Positions 46,223 to 54,748 of a stretch of 64,000 nucleotides of DNA are shown here, piece after piece. The stretch covers positions 645,626 through 709,625 of the forward strand of contig NZ_JAJTTH010000003.1 of NCBI RefSeq assembly GCF_021341665.1. Reading direction: 5' to 3'. The position numbers and the translations under genes were made by a program. Position 1 is the stretch's first letter. Every line of letters starts with the position of its first letter. The notes beneath the pieces are model-generated. The model was given only the letters and a program-made list of their open reading frames with translations, was not told the origin of the DNA and did not search any database. The stretch comes from Pseudomonas sp. Au-Pse12. Lineage in GTDB: Bacteria > Pseudomonadota > Gammaproteobacteria > Pseudomonadales > Pseudomonadaceae.

Positions 46223-47644
46223 TCAGGACGCCGAGCGTACCGCCCCTTGCTGGACGTTGGTCGGTTGCAGCTTGAACAGGTAGAACAGCACGGTCAGCAG
46301 CACCAGGAACGCCGGGCCGACGTACAGCGCCACGCGGGTGTCCGGGAAGTAGGCCATCAGCCCCACCACCAGCACCAGGAACGCCAGGGCCAGGTAGGAA
46401 CTGATCGGGTACAGCCACATGCGGTACTTCAACGCCGCACGTTCGGTCGGGCTCAGGCCCTTGCGGAACTTGAGCTGGGCCAGAAGGATCATCACCCAGG
46501 TCCAGATCGCACCGAAGGTGGCAATCGAGGTCACCCAGACGAACACTTTCTCCGGCACCAGGTAGTTCATCAGCACGCCCAGCAGCAAGGCGAAGATCGA
46601 CAGCAGCAGCGCGCGACGCGGCACGCCGTTGTTCGAGGTCTTGGCGAAGCCGGCCGGGGCCTGGCCGTTCTGCGCCAGGCTGTAGAGCATGCGCCCGGTG
46701 CTGAAGATGCCGCCGTTGCAGGACGACAGCGCGGCGGTGATCACCACGAAGTTGATGATGCCGGCGGCGGTCTTGATGCCCAGGCGCTCGAAGGTCATCA
46801 CGAACGGGCTGCCCTGGGTGCCGATTTCGTTCCACGGGTAGATCGACAGGATCACGAACAGCGCGCCCACGTAGAACAGCAGGATGCGCCAGAACACCGA
46901 GCCGATGGCGTTGGGAATGGTCTTCTGCGGGTTGCGCGCTTCACCGGCGGTGAGGCCGATCATCTCTACGCCCAGGTAGGCGAACATCACCATCTGCAGC
47001 GACATCAGCACGCCGGTCACGCCATTGGGCATGAAGCCGCCGTGGGTCCACAGGTTGGAGATCCCCAGGGCCACGCCATCGTTGCCGAAGCCAAAGGCAA
47101 TGATGCCGATACCGCCGACGACCATGGCGATGATGGTGACGATCTTGATCAGGGCGAACCAGAACTCGAACTCACCAAAGGCCTTGACCGCGATCAGGTT
47201 GATCGAGCCCATGCTCACCAGGGCCGCCAGGGCCCAGATCCAGCGCGGCACATCGGGGAACCAGATGCCCATGTACACCGCCACCGCGGTGATTTCCGCG
47301 ACGCAGGTCACCAGCCACAGGAACCAGTAGTTCCAGCCGGTGAGAAAGCCCGCCAATGGACCCAGGTAGTCTTGCGCGTAACGGCTGAAGGAACCGGCGA
47401 CCGGGTTATGCACCGCCATCTCGCCGAGGGCGCGCATGATCACCAGAATCGCCAGGCCGCCGATGATGTAGGACAGCATGATGGCCGGACCGGCCATTTC
47501 GATGGCCTTGGCCGAGCCCAGGAACAGGCCGACGCCGATACAGGCGCCCAGCGCCATCAAGCGAATATGCCGTTCGCCGAGTTCGCGTTTCAGCGGGCCA
47601 CCCTGAGCGGTCTCGCCGTGGGGCAGTTGGTTGCCAACTGACAT
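46223..47644 (-). CDS. Amino acid permease (APC superfamily, AAT family)
   Basis: A 473-residue inner-membrane symporter with twelve helices. The N terminus GPLKRELGERHIRLMALGACIGVGLFLGSAKAI and MVMFAYLGVEMIGLTAGEARNPQKTIP are characteristic of the ProY/HutT/GabP group. The exact amino acid cannot be read from sequence; proline or histidine are the usual ones for ProY/HutT-like members. The leader carries an Hfq/Crc-type motif. Its neighbour in P. aeruginosa is also a large PBP-like gene as I recall, supporting conserved synteny. Confidence 0.87.
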   Translation of the reverse strand: MSVGNQLPHGETAQGGPLKRELGERHIRLMALGACIGVGLFLGSAKAIEMAGPAIMLSYIIGGLAILVIMRALGEMAVHNPVAGSFSRYAQDYLGPLAGFLTGWNYWFLWLVTCVAEITAVAVYMGIWFPDVPRWIWALAALVSMGSINLIAVKAFGEFEFWFALIKIVTIIAMVVGGIGIIAFGFGNDGVALGISNLWTHGGFMPNGVTGVLMSLQMVMFAYLGVEMIGLTAGEARNPQKTIPNAIGSVFWRILLFYVGALFVILSIYPWNEIGTQGSPFVMTFERLGIKTAAGIINFVVITAALSSCNGGIFSTGRMLYSLAQNGQAPAGFAKTSNNGVPRRALLLSIFALLLGVLMNYLVPEKVFVWVTSIATFGAIWTWVMILLAQLKFRKGLSPTERAALKYRMWLYPISSYLALAFLVLVVGLMAYFPDTRVALYVGPAFLVLLTVLFYLFKLQPTNVQQGAVRSAS

Positions 47645-47654
47645 AGAGATACAA

Positions 47655-47669
47655 CCTCATTTTGTTATT
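47655..47669 (-). promoter_or_regulatory. Hfq/Crc CA motif before the permease
   Basis: On the minus strand AATAACAAAA is followed directly by TGAGG, the ribosome binding site. The arrangement is the same as before glpF, which suggests carbon catabolite repression of amino acid uptake. Confidence 0.55.
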
Positions 47670-48010
47670 GGATATGAACCACCGAGCCGGTGAAACGACG
47701 GCGGATAGCCGAAGCTTGCTCAACCGCACCGACCTTGTGGGACGGTGCGTCTGGTAGGACAAGACCTGCCAGATCAGCGGGGTGCGCAGTATAAAAAGCT
47801 CCCGACAGGGCTTTTCACTCTATAAGCAGCTAAATTCAGAGAGAAATCTCGGCAAATACCGCTTTCGCGGAGAAGCATTACCTGCTTTTTGCCCTTAAAC
47901 CTCACTCGGAAAGGGGCCGAAGTATTGCACAGCCCTGGTGCATCGTCATGCCCCTACCTAGGGCGTATTTACCTGGGAAAAGGCTCTAACCCGGCAATCT
48001 CCCACCCCCC
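47670..48010. other. Upstream region of the permease
   Basis: AT-rich minus-strand promoter region of the permease at about 47780-47900 with no feature I can define exactly. A long plus-strand open frame begins at 47889 but only its last part (from 48246) is a real gene. Confidence 0.4.
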
Positions 48011-48143
48011 TGTGGCGAGGGAGCTTGCTCCCGCCGGGTCGCGCAGCGGCCCTGGACCCAGCCGGCGTGATCGCCCTGACAGAACGCGCCCTCAGGTTTT
48101 GCGGCTGCTGCGCAGCCGAACGGGAGCAAGCTCCCTCGCCACA
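48011..48143. repeat. REPIN copy 1 (133 bp)
   Basis: The element begins TGTGGCGAGGGAGCTTGCTC and ends with its exact reverse complement; the terminal inverted repeats are 23 bp and perfect. Each arm contains a palindromic REP core (GGGAGCTTGCTCCC). Copy 2 at 48715-48847 has the same length and about seven differences. Confidence 0.9.
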
Positions 48144-48245
48144 GTTCGGAGCAAGCCTGAAATACCTGTAAACCATCGCGGGCTTCAGTTCAGGGGCAAA
48201 AATGCTAGCGTCCGGCATTCGCTCACTGACCTTGCAGGCAATGGC

Positions 48246-48707
48246 ATGCCATCGCGCCCCAAGTCCCATCGCTTGCGCCGCGGGCGCTACTCCGAGAATG
48301 GCCGCGCCTACCTCATCACCACCGTGGTTCATCAACGCCGGCCCTTATTCTCCGACTGGCGCCTGGCGCGACTGGTGGTTGCTGAGCTCAAACACGTCCA
48401 GGACCTGGGGTTGGCCGACTCGCTGGCCTGGGTCCTGATGCCGGACCACCTGCATTGGCTGCTGCAACTGCGCGCAGCAACACTGCCCCAGGTGATGCAA
48501 AGGATGAAATCGCGCAGCACTCGCCAACTCAATCAACACTTGGGGCTGCGGGGCGCACAGTGGCAAAGCGGCTATCACGACAGGGCGCTGCGCGACGGCG
48601 AAGACATTCAACACATGGCCCGCTATATCATCGCCAACCCCTTACGCGCAGGCTTGGTGCAACGCATTGGCGACTACCCGCTGTGGGACGCCTGTTGGCT
48701 CCAGTAG
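48246..48707 (+). CDS. REP-associated tyrosine transposase (RAYT, TnpA_REP)
   Basis: A 153-residue single-domain HUH/Y1 transposase. The metal-binding H-x-H is H68-L-H70 in VLMPDHLHWLLQL; the helix with the nucleophilic tyrosine is in the WQSGYHDRALR...MARYIIANPLRAGLV region (Y110 or Y127). RAYTs are domesticated relatives of IS200/IS605 transposases that mobilize REP/REPIN elements. It lies between two 133-bp REPINs, the standard arrangement. The start at 48246 gives the family N terminus; no strong ribosome binding site is present. Confidence 0.9.
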   Translation: MPSRPKSHRLRRGRYSENGRAYLITTVVHQRRPLFSDWRLARLVVAELKHVQDLGLADSLAWVLMPDHLHWLLQLRAATLPQVMQRMKSRSTRQLNQHLGLRGAQWQSGYHDRALRDGEDIQHMARYIIANPLRAGLVQRIGDYPLWDACWLQ

Positions 48708-48714
48708 ACCACCC

Positions 48715-48847
48715 TGTGGCGAGGGAGCTTGCTCCCGCTGGGTCGCGCAGCGGCCCTGAAGGCAGCCGGCGTGATCGCCCTGACAGAACGCGCCCTCAGG
48801 TTTTGCGGCGGCGGTGCAGCCGAACGGGAGCAAGCTCCCTCGCCACA
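48715..48847. repeat. REPIN copy 2 (133 bp)
   Basis: Same 23-bp perfect terminal inverted repeats and total length as copy 1, differing at about seven internal positions. It starts seven bases after the RAYT stop codon. Confidence 0.9.
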
Positions 48848-48956
48848 AGCAAGCGCCCTCGTCACAGAAGCAGGGCAAGGCAGGGTCGTTTTCACATTTT
48901 ATTCACCGGCGCCCACCACCGACTAAGCTTCAGACAAGTCCGATCAATCTGCGTGA

Positions 48957-51900
48957 ATGGATCAATCGACTATGGGCGCTTTGTGGCAGACCGATTCGCG
49001 TAAGAACGCAGTGCCAAGCCACAGCGAGGACGAAGCGCCTTTCCCGAAACCCCGCAAACATCGCCGTTATGCCTGGCGTCTGTTCTGGCTGTTGCTGCTG
49101 ATTGCCCTGGTCGCCCTGGGCTTTGCCGCCACCCGGGAAATGCGCACGTCGAAACTCCAGGCCCGGGAATTCAGCCGGCTGGCCAGTGACCTGAGCTACT
49201 CCCTGCAACCCGGGCCCAGCGACGCCGTGCTGTATCCCGGTGCCGGGCCGTTCGACCGGCGACTGGGCTACAGCGCCCTGGGGGAGTTCCTGCCGCGCTT
49301 GCTCAAGCGCGGTTATCTGATCGAAGCCCAGACGCGCTTTTCCCCGGCCTTGATGGACTACAGCAAAAGCGGCTTTTTCGTGCCCTACACCGAAAAGATC
49401 CAGGCCGGCCTGTCCATCACCGATTGCCGCGCCGCGCCGCTGTATCAGTTCAATTACCCGCAACATCTGTATGAAAGTTTCGCCAGCATTCCACCGCTGA
49501 TGGTGCATAGCCTGCTGTTCATCGAGAACCGTGATCTGCTCGACCCCAAGCAGGCCCTGGCCAACCCGGCGGTGGACTGGCCACGCTTCGCCAAGGCCGC
49601 CTGGTCCCAGGTGGCCAAGCTCCTGCACCTGCCCGGGCAAACCGCCGGCGGCAGTACCCTGGCCACCCAGCTGGAAAAATACCGGCATTCACCGGACGGC
49701 CTGACCCTGTCCGGGGGCGAGAAGCTCCGCCAGATGGTTTCCGCCAGCGTGCGGGCCTACCAGGATGGCCCGCAGACCCTGGAGGCCCGCAAGCGCATCG
49801 TGCGCGACTACCTCAACAGCGTGCCGCTGTCGGCGGTGCCCGGCCACGGCGAAGTGCATGGCATGGCCGAAGGGCTGCGGGTCTGGTACGGAGCGGATTT
49901 CGATCACGTCAACCAGGTGCTGAGCGGCACCGCCACGGACTCGAAAAGCCTGGCCGAACGCGGGCTGGCCCTGCGCCAGGTGCTGTCGCTGATGATTGCC
50001 CAGCGCCGTCCCTCTCATTACTTGGCCAAGGGCCGTGCAGAACTGGCGGAACTGACCGACAGCCATATCCGCCTGCTGGCGCAGAACACGGTCATCGACC
50101 CGCGGCTCAGTGCCGCGGCCCTGGCCAGCAAGGTGAGCTACCGCGACTGGCAGCAACAGCCGACGATCCAGCCGATCGAAACCAACAAGGGCATCAGCGT
50201 CGCCCGCAGTCGCCTGGCCACCCTGCTCAACCGGCCGCTGTATGACCTGGACCGCCTCGATCTGTCCGCCACCAGCACCTTGCAGAGCGACCTGCAACGC
50301 CAGGCCACCGAGTACCTCAAGCACCTCGCCGACCCGGCCTTCGCGGCGCAGATCGGTGTGCTCGGCGAGCGCTTGCTGACGCCCACCAGCACCACCCAGG
50401 TGCGCTACAGCTTCACCCTGTTCGAGCTGACCCCGGACGGCTCGCGGGTGCGGGTGCAGACCGACAGCACCGACCAGCCGTTCGATATCAACGAAGGCAG
50501 CAAGCTGGAACTGGGCTCCACCGCCAAGCTGCGGGTGCTGACCACCTACCTGCAGATCATTGCCGAGCTGCACGACAAGTACGCCGGACAAACCCCGGCG
50601 CAGCTGAAGAAGGTTGCGGTCAACGACCAGGACCGGCTGAGCCGCTGGGCCCTCGACTACCTGATGCAGAACAGCGACCGCAGCCTGCCGAAGATGCTCG
50701 ACGCCGCCTTGGACCGCACCTACTCCGCCAGCCCCGGCGAGGCCTTCTTCACCGGCGGCGGGGTGCATCACTTCCACAACTTCCGCAATGAGGACAACGG
50801 CCGCAGCCCGACCCTGCGCGATGCCCTGCGCGAATCCATCAACCTGCCATTCATCCGCCTGATGCGCGACCTGGTGCGCTACAGCACCTACGGCGGCGAC
50901 AGCGCCAGCGCCGAGCTGCTCAAGGACGACGATAACCCGCGGCGCCAGGAGTACCTGGCACGCTTTGCCGACCGTGAAGGCACCTCTTTCCTGCTGCGGT
51001 TCTGGAAAAAGTACCACAACAAGGACACCCAATCGCGCCTGGACACCTTCCTCGACAGCATGCACCCGACGGCGATCCGCCTCGCCGCCGTGCACCGCTA
51101 CCTGCTGCCCGATGCCAGCCAGGAAAGCTTCAAGCGCTTCGTCCGGGCCCACATGAAAGACGCCAAGGTCAGCGAAAAACTCACCGACGAACGCCTGGAC
51201 AAGCTCTACGCCAGCTACGGCCCCGGCGCCTACGACCTGCCGGACCAAGGCTACATCGCCAAGGTCCACCCCCTGGACCTGTGGCTGCTGGGCTACTTGA
51301 TGAACAACCCCGACGCGAGCTTCAGCCAGATCGTCAAGGCCAGCGAATTCGAGCGGCAGGAGGTGTACAGCTGGCTGTTCAAGAGCCGGCATCGCAGCGC
51401 CCGGGACAGCCGCATCCGCACCATGCTGGAGATCGAAGCCTTTCTCGATATCCACCAGCGCTGGCAGAGCGTCGGCTATCCGTTCGACCACCTGGTGCCG
51501 TCCCTGGCCACCGCCATCGGCAGTTCCGGCGACCGCCCGGCGGCCCTGGCAGAACTGGTGGGCACCATTCTCAACGACGGTGTGCGCCTGCCAACCCTGC
51601 GCATCGACAGCCTGCACTTCGCCGCCGACACGCCCTATGAAACCCGCCTGCGCAACGACCCGGACAAGGGCAAACGGGTAATGCCCTCGGAGGTGGCCAC
51701 GGCGCTGCGCGGGGCCTTGTCGCAAGTGGTGGATGCCGGCACCGCGAAACGTGTCTCCGGCAGCTTCAAGCTGGCGGACGGCACGCCACTGGCCATGGGC
51801 GGCAAGACCGGCACCGGCGATAACCGCATTGAAGCCATCGGCGCGGGAGGCCGGGTGCTGAGTTCCAAATCGATCAACCGCACCGCGACCTTCGTGTTCT

Positions 51901-52079
51901 ACATCGGCGATCACCACTTCGGCACCCTCACCGCCTACGTGCCGGGCGCCTCGGCCCAGGCCTTCAAGTTCACCTCGGCACTGCCGGTGCAGGTGCTCAA
52001 GGGCATGGCGCCGATCCTCATGCCCTATCTGCAACCGGGCAGCGGCACCCAGTGCCTGGGCGGCGTGGCGCAGCGCTGA
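48957..52079 (+). CDS. Large penicillin-binding-like protein (transglycosylase plus transpeptidase)
   Basis: A 1040-residue inner-membrane protein with one N-terminal helix (about 38-58). A GT51 glycosyltransferase domain (about 165-310) has E190 in LLFIENRDLLDP and GGSTLATQLEKYR (231-243). Transpeptidase motifs are S521-T-A-K524, S627-I-N629 and K950-T-G952. The gap between SxN and KTG (over 300 residues) is much larger than in standard class A PBPs, so an insertion domain lies there. It probably polymerizes or crosslinks peptidoglycan under special conditions. No clear ribosome binding site at 48957; ATG 48972 is an alternative. Confidence 0.82.
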   Translation: MDQSTMGALWQTDSRKNAVPSHSEDEAPFPKPRKHRRYAWRLFWLLLLIALVALGFAATREMRTSKLQAREFSRLASDLSYSLQPGPSDAVLYPGAGPFDRRLGYSALGEFLPRLLKRGYLIEAQTRFSPALMDYSKSGFFVPYTEKIQAGLSITDCRAAPLYQFNYPQHLYESFASIPPLMVHSLLFIENRDLLDPKQALANPAVDWPRFAKAAWSQVAKLLHLPGQTAGGSTLATQLEKYRHSPDGLTLSGGEKLRQMVSASVRAYQDGPQTLEARKRIVRDYLNSVPLSAVPGHGEVHGMAEGLRVWYGADFDHVNQVLSGTATDSKSLAERGLALRQVLSLMIAQRRPSHYLAKGRAELAELTDSHIRLLAQNTVIDPRLSAAALASKVSYRDWQQQPTIQPIETNKGISVARSRLATLLNRPLYDLDRLDLSATSTLQSDLQRQATEYLKHLADPAFAAQIGVLGERLLTPTSTTQVRYSFTLFELTPDGSRVRVQTDSTDQPFDINEGSKLELGSTAKLRVLTTYLQIIAELHDKYAGQTPAQLKKVAVNDQDRLSRWALDYLMQNSDRSLPKMLDAALDRTYSASPGEAFFTGGGVHHFHNFRNEDNGRSPTLRDALRESINLPFIRLMRDLVRYSTYGGDSASAELLKDDDNPRRQEYLARFADREGTSFLLRFWKKYHNKDTQSRLDTFLDSMHPTAIRLAAVHRYLLPDASQESFKRFVRAHMKDAKVSEKLTDERLDKLYASYGPGAYDLPDQGYIAKVHPLDLWLLGYLMNNPDASFSQIVKASEFERQEVYSWLFKSRHRSARDSRIRTMLEIEAFLDIHQRWQSVGYPFDHLVPSLATAIGSSGDRPAALAELVGTILNDGVRLPTLRIDSLHFAADTPYETRLRNDPDKGKRVMPSEVATALRGALSQVVDAGTAKRVSGSFKLADGTPLAMGGKTGTGDNRIEAIGAGGRVLSSKSINRTATFVFYIGDHHFGTLTAYVPGASAQAFKFTSALPVQVLKGMAPILMPYLQPGSGTQCLGGVAQR

Positions 52080-52159
52080 CGCCCTGCGCTCCCTGTTTTC
52101 CTGACTCCCGTTCTCCGACCAACGGCGGCTTTGCCGTGGGCAGAAAAACTTGCGCCCCT

Positions 52160-52177
52160 CTTAAGATATATCTTAAG
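52160..52177. promoter_or_regulatory. Perfect 18-bp palindrome, candidate operator of the PadR gene
   Basis: CTTAAGATATATCTTAAG reads the same on both strands and lies 31 bp upstream of the PadR-family gene. It includes TAAGAT, a possible -10, so a bound repressor would block transcription. YqjI of E. coli autoregulates through inverted repeats at the same place. Confidence 0.75.
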
Positions 52178-52208
52178 TTATGTCTAAATCGAAACGGAGA
52201 AAGAGAAA

Positions 52209-52787
52209 ATGAGCGAGCATCACCATCCCCCCCATCGTGAACACGGGGACAGCCATGAGATTTTCGAACGCCGCCCCGGCCGCGAACGCGGTGGCCGCGG
52301 GCCCCGGGTCTTCGCCCCCGGCGACCTGAAACTGCTGCTGTTGGCGCTGATCGCCGAGCAGCCCTGCCACGGCTACGACCTGATCCGCCAGATCGAAAGC
52401 ATGTTCGACGGCGCCTACAGCCCCAGCCCCGGGGTGATCTACCCGACCCTGACCTTCCTGGAAGAAAGCGAAATGATCCAGGGCGATGCCGAAGGCGGCA
52501 AAAAGCGCTACAGCGTGACCGACGCCGGACGTCTGTCCTTGGAGGAACAAGCTATCGCCCTGGACGGCGTGCGCATGCGCATCGAAGTCAGCAAGCGTTC
52601 CCTGCGCGGGCATGATCGCCCTGCGGAAATCCACGAGGCGGTGCACAACCTGCGCCACGCCCTGCAGATGCACCACGGCCGCTGGAGCCCGGAAGAAATC
52701 CTCCGGGTGCGCGACCTGCTGAACAACACCGCCAAGGCCATTGTCGATGGCCCCCTCCCCCCCCCTGCCCAGGAGAAAAGCCAATGA
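52209..52787 (+). CDS. PadR-family metal-responsive regulator (YqjI-like)
   Basis: A 192-residue regulator. The first 16 residues are histidine-rich (SEHHHPPHREHGDSHE) as in E. coli YqjI, which binds nickel there. The winged helix spans about 38-105 (CHGYDLIRQIES, SPSPGVIYPTLTFLEE, KKRYSVTDAGR) and is followed by a helical dimerization region. It overlaps the ferric reductase gene by four bases, the same pairing as yqjI-yqjH. A perfect palindrome upstream suggests autoregulation. Confidence 0.87.
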   Translation: MSEHHHPPHREHGDSHEIFERRPGRERGGRGPRVFAPGDLKLLLLALIAEQPCHGYDLIRQIESMFDGAYSPSPGVIYPTLTFLEESEMIQGDAEGGKKRYSVTDAGRLSLEEQAIALDGVRMRIEVSKRSLRGHDRPAEIHEAVHNLRHALQMHHGRWSPEEILRVRDLLNNTAKAIVDGPLPPPAQEKSQ

Positions 52788-53569
52788 CTGCCAGCCCAGA
52801 ACTGTCCATTCACCGGGTCATGCACGAGATCAAGCGCCGGCGCCTGGAGGTCCTGCGCGTCGTCGACCTGACCCCGCGCATGCGCCGCATCACCCTCGGC
52901 GGGCCCGAGCTGGCCGGTTTCATCAGCCTGGGCAGCGACGACCATGTGAAGCTGCTGTTCCCGCAGAACGCCGAACAGCAAGCCGCCCTGGAAACCCTGG
53001 TGCTGGGCCCGGGCAAGGACAGCGGCCCGATGCCCGCCATGCGCGACTACACCCCACGTCGCTACGACCTGGAGCTGGGCGAACTGGACATCGACTTCGT
53101 GCTCCACGGCGACGGCCCGGCCTCGACCTGGGCCGAACAGGCTCGGCCGGGGCAGTTCCTGCACATCGGCGGCCCCCGGGGCTCGATGATCGTGCCGGAC
53201 ATCTTCGACAGCTACCTATTGATCGGCGACGAAACCGCCTTGCCGGCCATTGCCCGGCGCCTGGAAGAACTGCCGGCCGGCCGCCGGGTGCTGGCGGTGA
53301 TCGAGGTGCAGGACGCCGCCGAACGTCAGCCCCTGGAGAGCGCCGCCGAGGTGCAGGTGATCTGGGTCGAACGTGACGGTGGCGGGCAGGACCTGCTCAG
53401 CACCGTGCGTCAGTTGCAGATGCCGCAAGGCACGCTCTACGCCTGGGTGGCCACCGAGAGCAAAGTGTCGCGCCAGCTTCGTCGGGTGCTGCTGGATGAA
53501 CACCGGCTCAACGACGAATTCGTCAAGGCCGCCGGTTACTGGCGCCTGGACAGCAGCGAAGCGGAATAA
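52784..53569 (+). CDS. Siderophore-interacting ferric reductase (YqjH/ViuB family)
   Basis: A 261-residue FAD enzyme. The flavin-binding motif is R-D-Y-T-P-R (MRDYTPRRYDL), and FVLHGDGPASTWAEQARPGQ plus LIGDETALPAIARRLEEL are typical of SIP proteins. They reduce ferric siderophores to release iron in the cytosol using NADPH. ATG overlaps the regulator stop, so expression is tied to metal status. Confidence 0.88.
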   Translation: MTASPELSIHRVMHEIKRRRLEVLRVVDLTPRMRRITLGGPELAGFISLGSDDHVKLLFPQNAEQQAALETLVLGPGKDSGPMPAMRDYTPRRYDLELGELDIDFVLHGDGPASTWAEQARPGQFLHIGGPRGSMIVPDIFDSYLLIGDETALPAIARRLEELPAGRRVLAVIEVQDAAERQPLESAAEVQVIWVERDGGGQDLLSTVRQLQMPQGTLYAWVATESKVSRQLRRVLLDEHRLNDEFVKAAGYWRLDSSEAE

Positions 53570-53575
53570 CCCCGC

Positions 53576-54244
53576 CTACCGGGGCTGGGATTGGTGCCTG
53601 CCCAGCCAGCGGTCCAAGCCCAGCAACAGCAGGGACACCAGGACAAACCCGGCCAATATCCCCAGGGCATTGAGCAACACCCGGGGATACCCCAGCTTGT
53701 CCACGGCAATGAAGGGATAGGGGTACAGCCCCAGCAGATTTCCGCGCAAGAGCAGGTAGGCGAAATACAGCACCGGGTAGAGCATCCACAGACCGATGTG
53801 CTTGAGCCGCAGCCCGCCCTTGGGCACGCAACACCACCAATAGAGTAAAAACAGCAGCGGCATCACATCGTGCAGCAACTCATCGGCCAGCCATTGCCAG
53901 CCCTGGGGGTGCCACAGGTGACGCAACAGCAGGCTGTAGGCCAAGCCCACCACGACAATGCTCGCCGCCACCGCGCCACTGACCGCCGGCCTGAGCATGA
54001 ATGCCTGCCCCCGGGATATCCGCAGGTTCAGGGCGCAGGTCAGCACACTGGCCACCAGGGTGTTGCTGAGCACGGTGAAGAAGCTGAAGAAGTTCACCAG
54101 GCCGCCCAACAGACTGGCGCCGACCTCCCAGCGCAGCAGCAGGATCAGGTACAGCTGGACGGTCAGCCCGAACCAGCCAAGGATCGCCGCCAAGGCAATC
54201 AGGCCGCGCCGAGTGAACAGCCCCCGCAGCGAGAAGCCAGCCAT
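53576..54244 (-). CDS. Pr6Pr-family membrane protein
   Basis: A 222-residue inner-membrane protein with six predicted helices. Conserved stretches are FFSFFTVLSNTLVA, LADELLHDVMPLLFLLYWWC and YPYPFIAVDKLGYPRVLLN, the signature of the Pr6Pr family, which has no known biochemical role. AAGGA precedes ATG 54244. The VF530-like gene lies eight bases upstream, so the two are likely cotranscribed. Confidence 0.8.
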   Translation of the reverse strand: MAGFSLRGLFTRRGLIALAAILGWFGLTVQLYLILLLRWEVGASLLGGLVNFFSFFTVLSNTLVASVLTCALNLRISRGQAFMLRPAVSGAVAASIVVVGLAYSLLLRHLWHPQGWQWLADELLHDVMPLLFLLYWWCCVPKGGLRLKHIGLWMLYPVLYFAYLLLRGNLLGLYPYPFIAVDKLGYPRVLLNALGILAGFVLVSLLLLGLDRWLGRHQSQPR

Positions 54245-54252
54245 GGGGTTCC

Positions 54253-54483
54253 TTAAAGCGGGCGCTTGGTGCGTTGCAACTTCACGTAGAGCTTCTCGAC
54301 CTTCTCCCGCGCCCAGGGCGTCTTGCGCAGGAAGGTCAGGCTCGACTTGATGCTCGGATCGCTCTTGAAGCAGCGGATATCGATGCGCTCGGCCAGCCCC
54401 GACCACTCGTAGTGCTCCACCAGCGCCTTGAGAATCTGTTCCAGGGTCACGCCATGCAGCGGGTCGGTGTGGGTGTCGGTCAT
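54253..54483 (-). CDS. VF530-family small DNA-binding-type protein
   Basis: A 76-residue protein: [21 protein letters not shown] and [20 protein letters not shown] match the VF530/DUF2132 family (helical, positively charged, proposed nucleic acid binding). The family role is unknown. Start at 54483; upstream open frame is not supported. Confidence 0.87.
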   Translation of the reverse strand: MTDTHTDPLHGVTLEQILKALVEHYEWSGLAERIDIRCFKSDPSIKSSLTFLRKTPWAREKVEKLYVKLQRTKRPL

Positions 54484-54637
54484 GCCAGGCCTTTGCGGGA
54501 AGAAAAGAGGGAAAGCCGCGCACCTTAGCCGAGGGCATGCCCCCGCGCCAGAGCGCTTGAATAACTGTAGCCGGCGCCCGCCTGTGCGGCGCTCGGGCAT
54601 GAGGGGCAAAAAGTTCCTAGCTTTTCGCGATAAAAGA

Positions 54638-54655
54638 GATGTTATATTGTATCAA
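54638..54655. promoter_or_regulatory. Zur-like box upstream of znuD
   Basis: GATGTTATATTGTATCAA shares GATGTTATA-N2-GTA-N-CAA with the site before rpmE2 (41126-41143). The right arm deviates by one base from the perfect palindrome. It lies about 95 bp before the start codon of a znuD-like receptor. Confidence 0.65.
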
Positions 54656-54748
54656 TCAATAACAACTCACCCGCATTCTGGGCACCCCCGTGTCCCGCCT
54701 GTCCTCTGACTCAAAGCGCCTAGCGCCCTGCTTGCCAAGGAATGACCG

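Noticed and set aside
46163..47641. Plus-strand open frame of 492 codons opposite the amino acid permease
   Set aside because: Antisense to a permease with full family motifs; the translation is His/Gln/Arg-rich and resembles no family.
48011..48847. Reading the two 133-bp repeats as the ends of an insertion sequence or composite transposon
   Set aside because: No target duplication, no canonical IS transposase; the gene between is a RAYT, and the repeats are REPINs with internal REP palindromes.
49689..52034. Minus-strand open frame of 781 codons opposite the PBP-like gene
   Set aside because: It is antisense to a gene with clear GT51 and transpeptidase motifs, has Gly/His/Gln-rich composition typical of reversed high-GC codons, and shows no domain.
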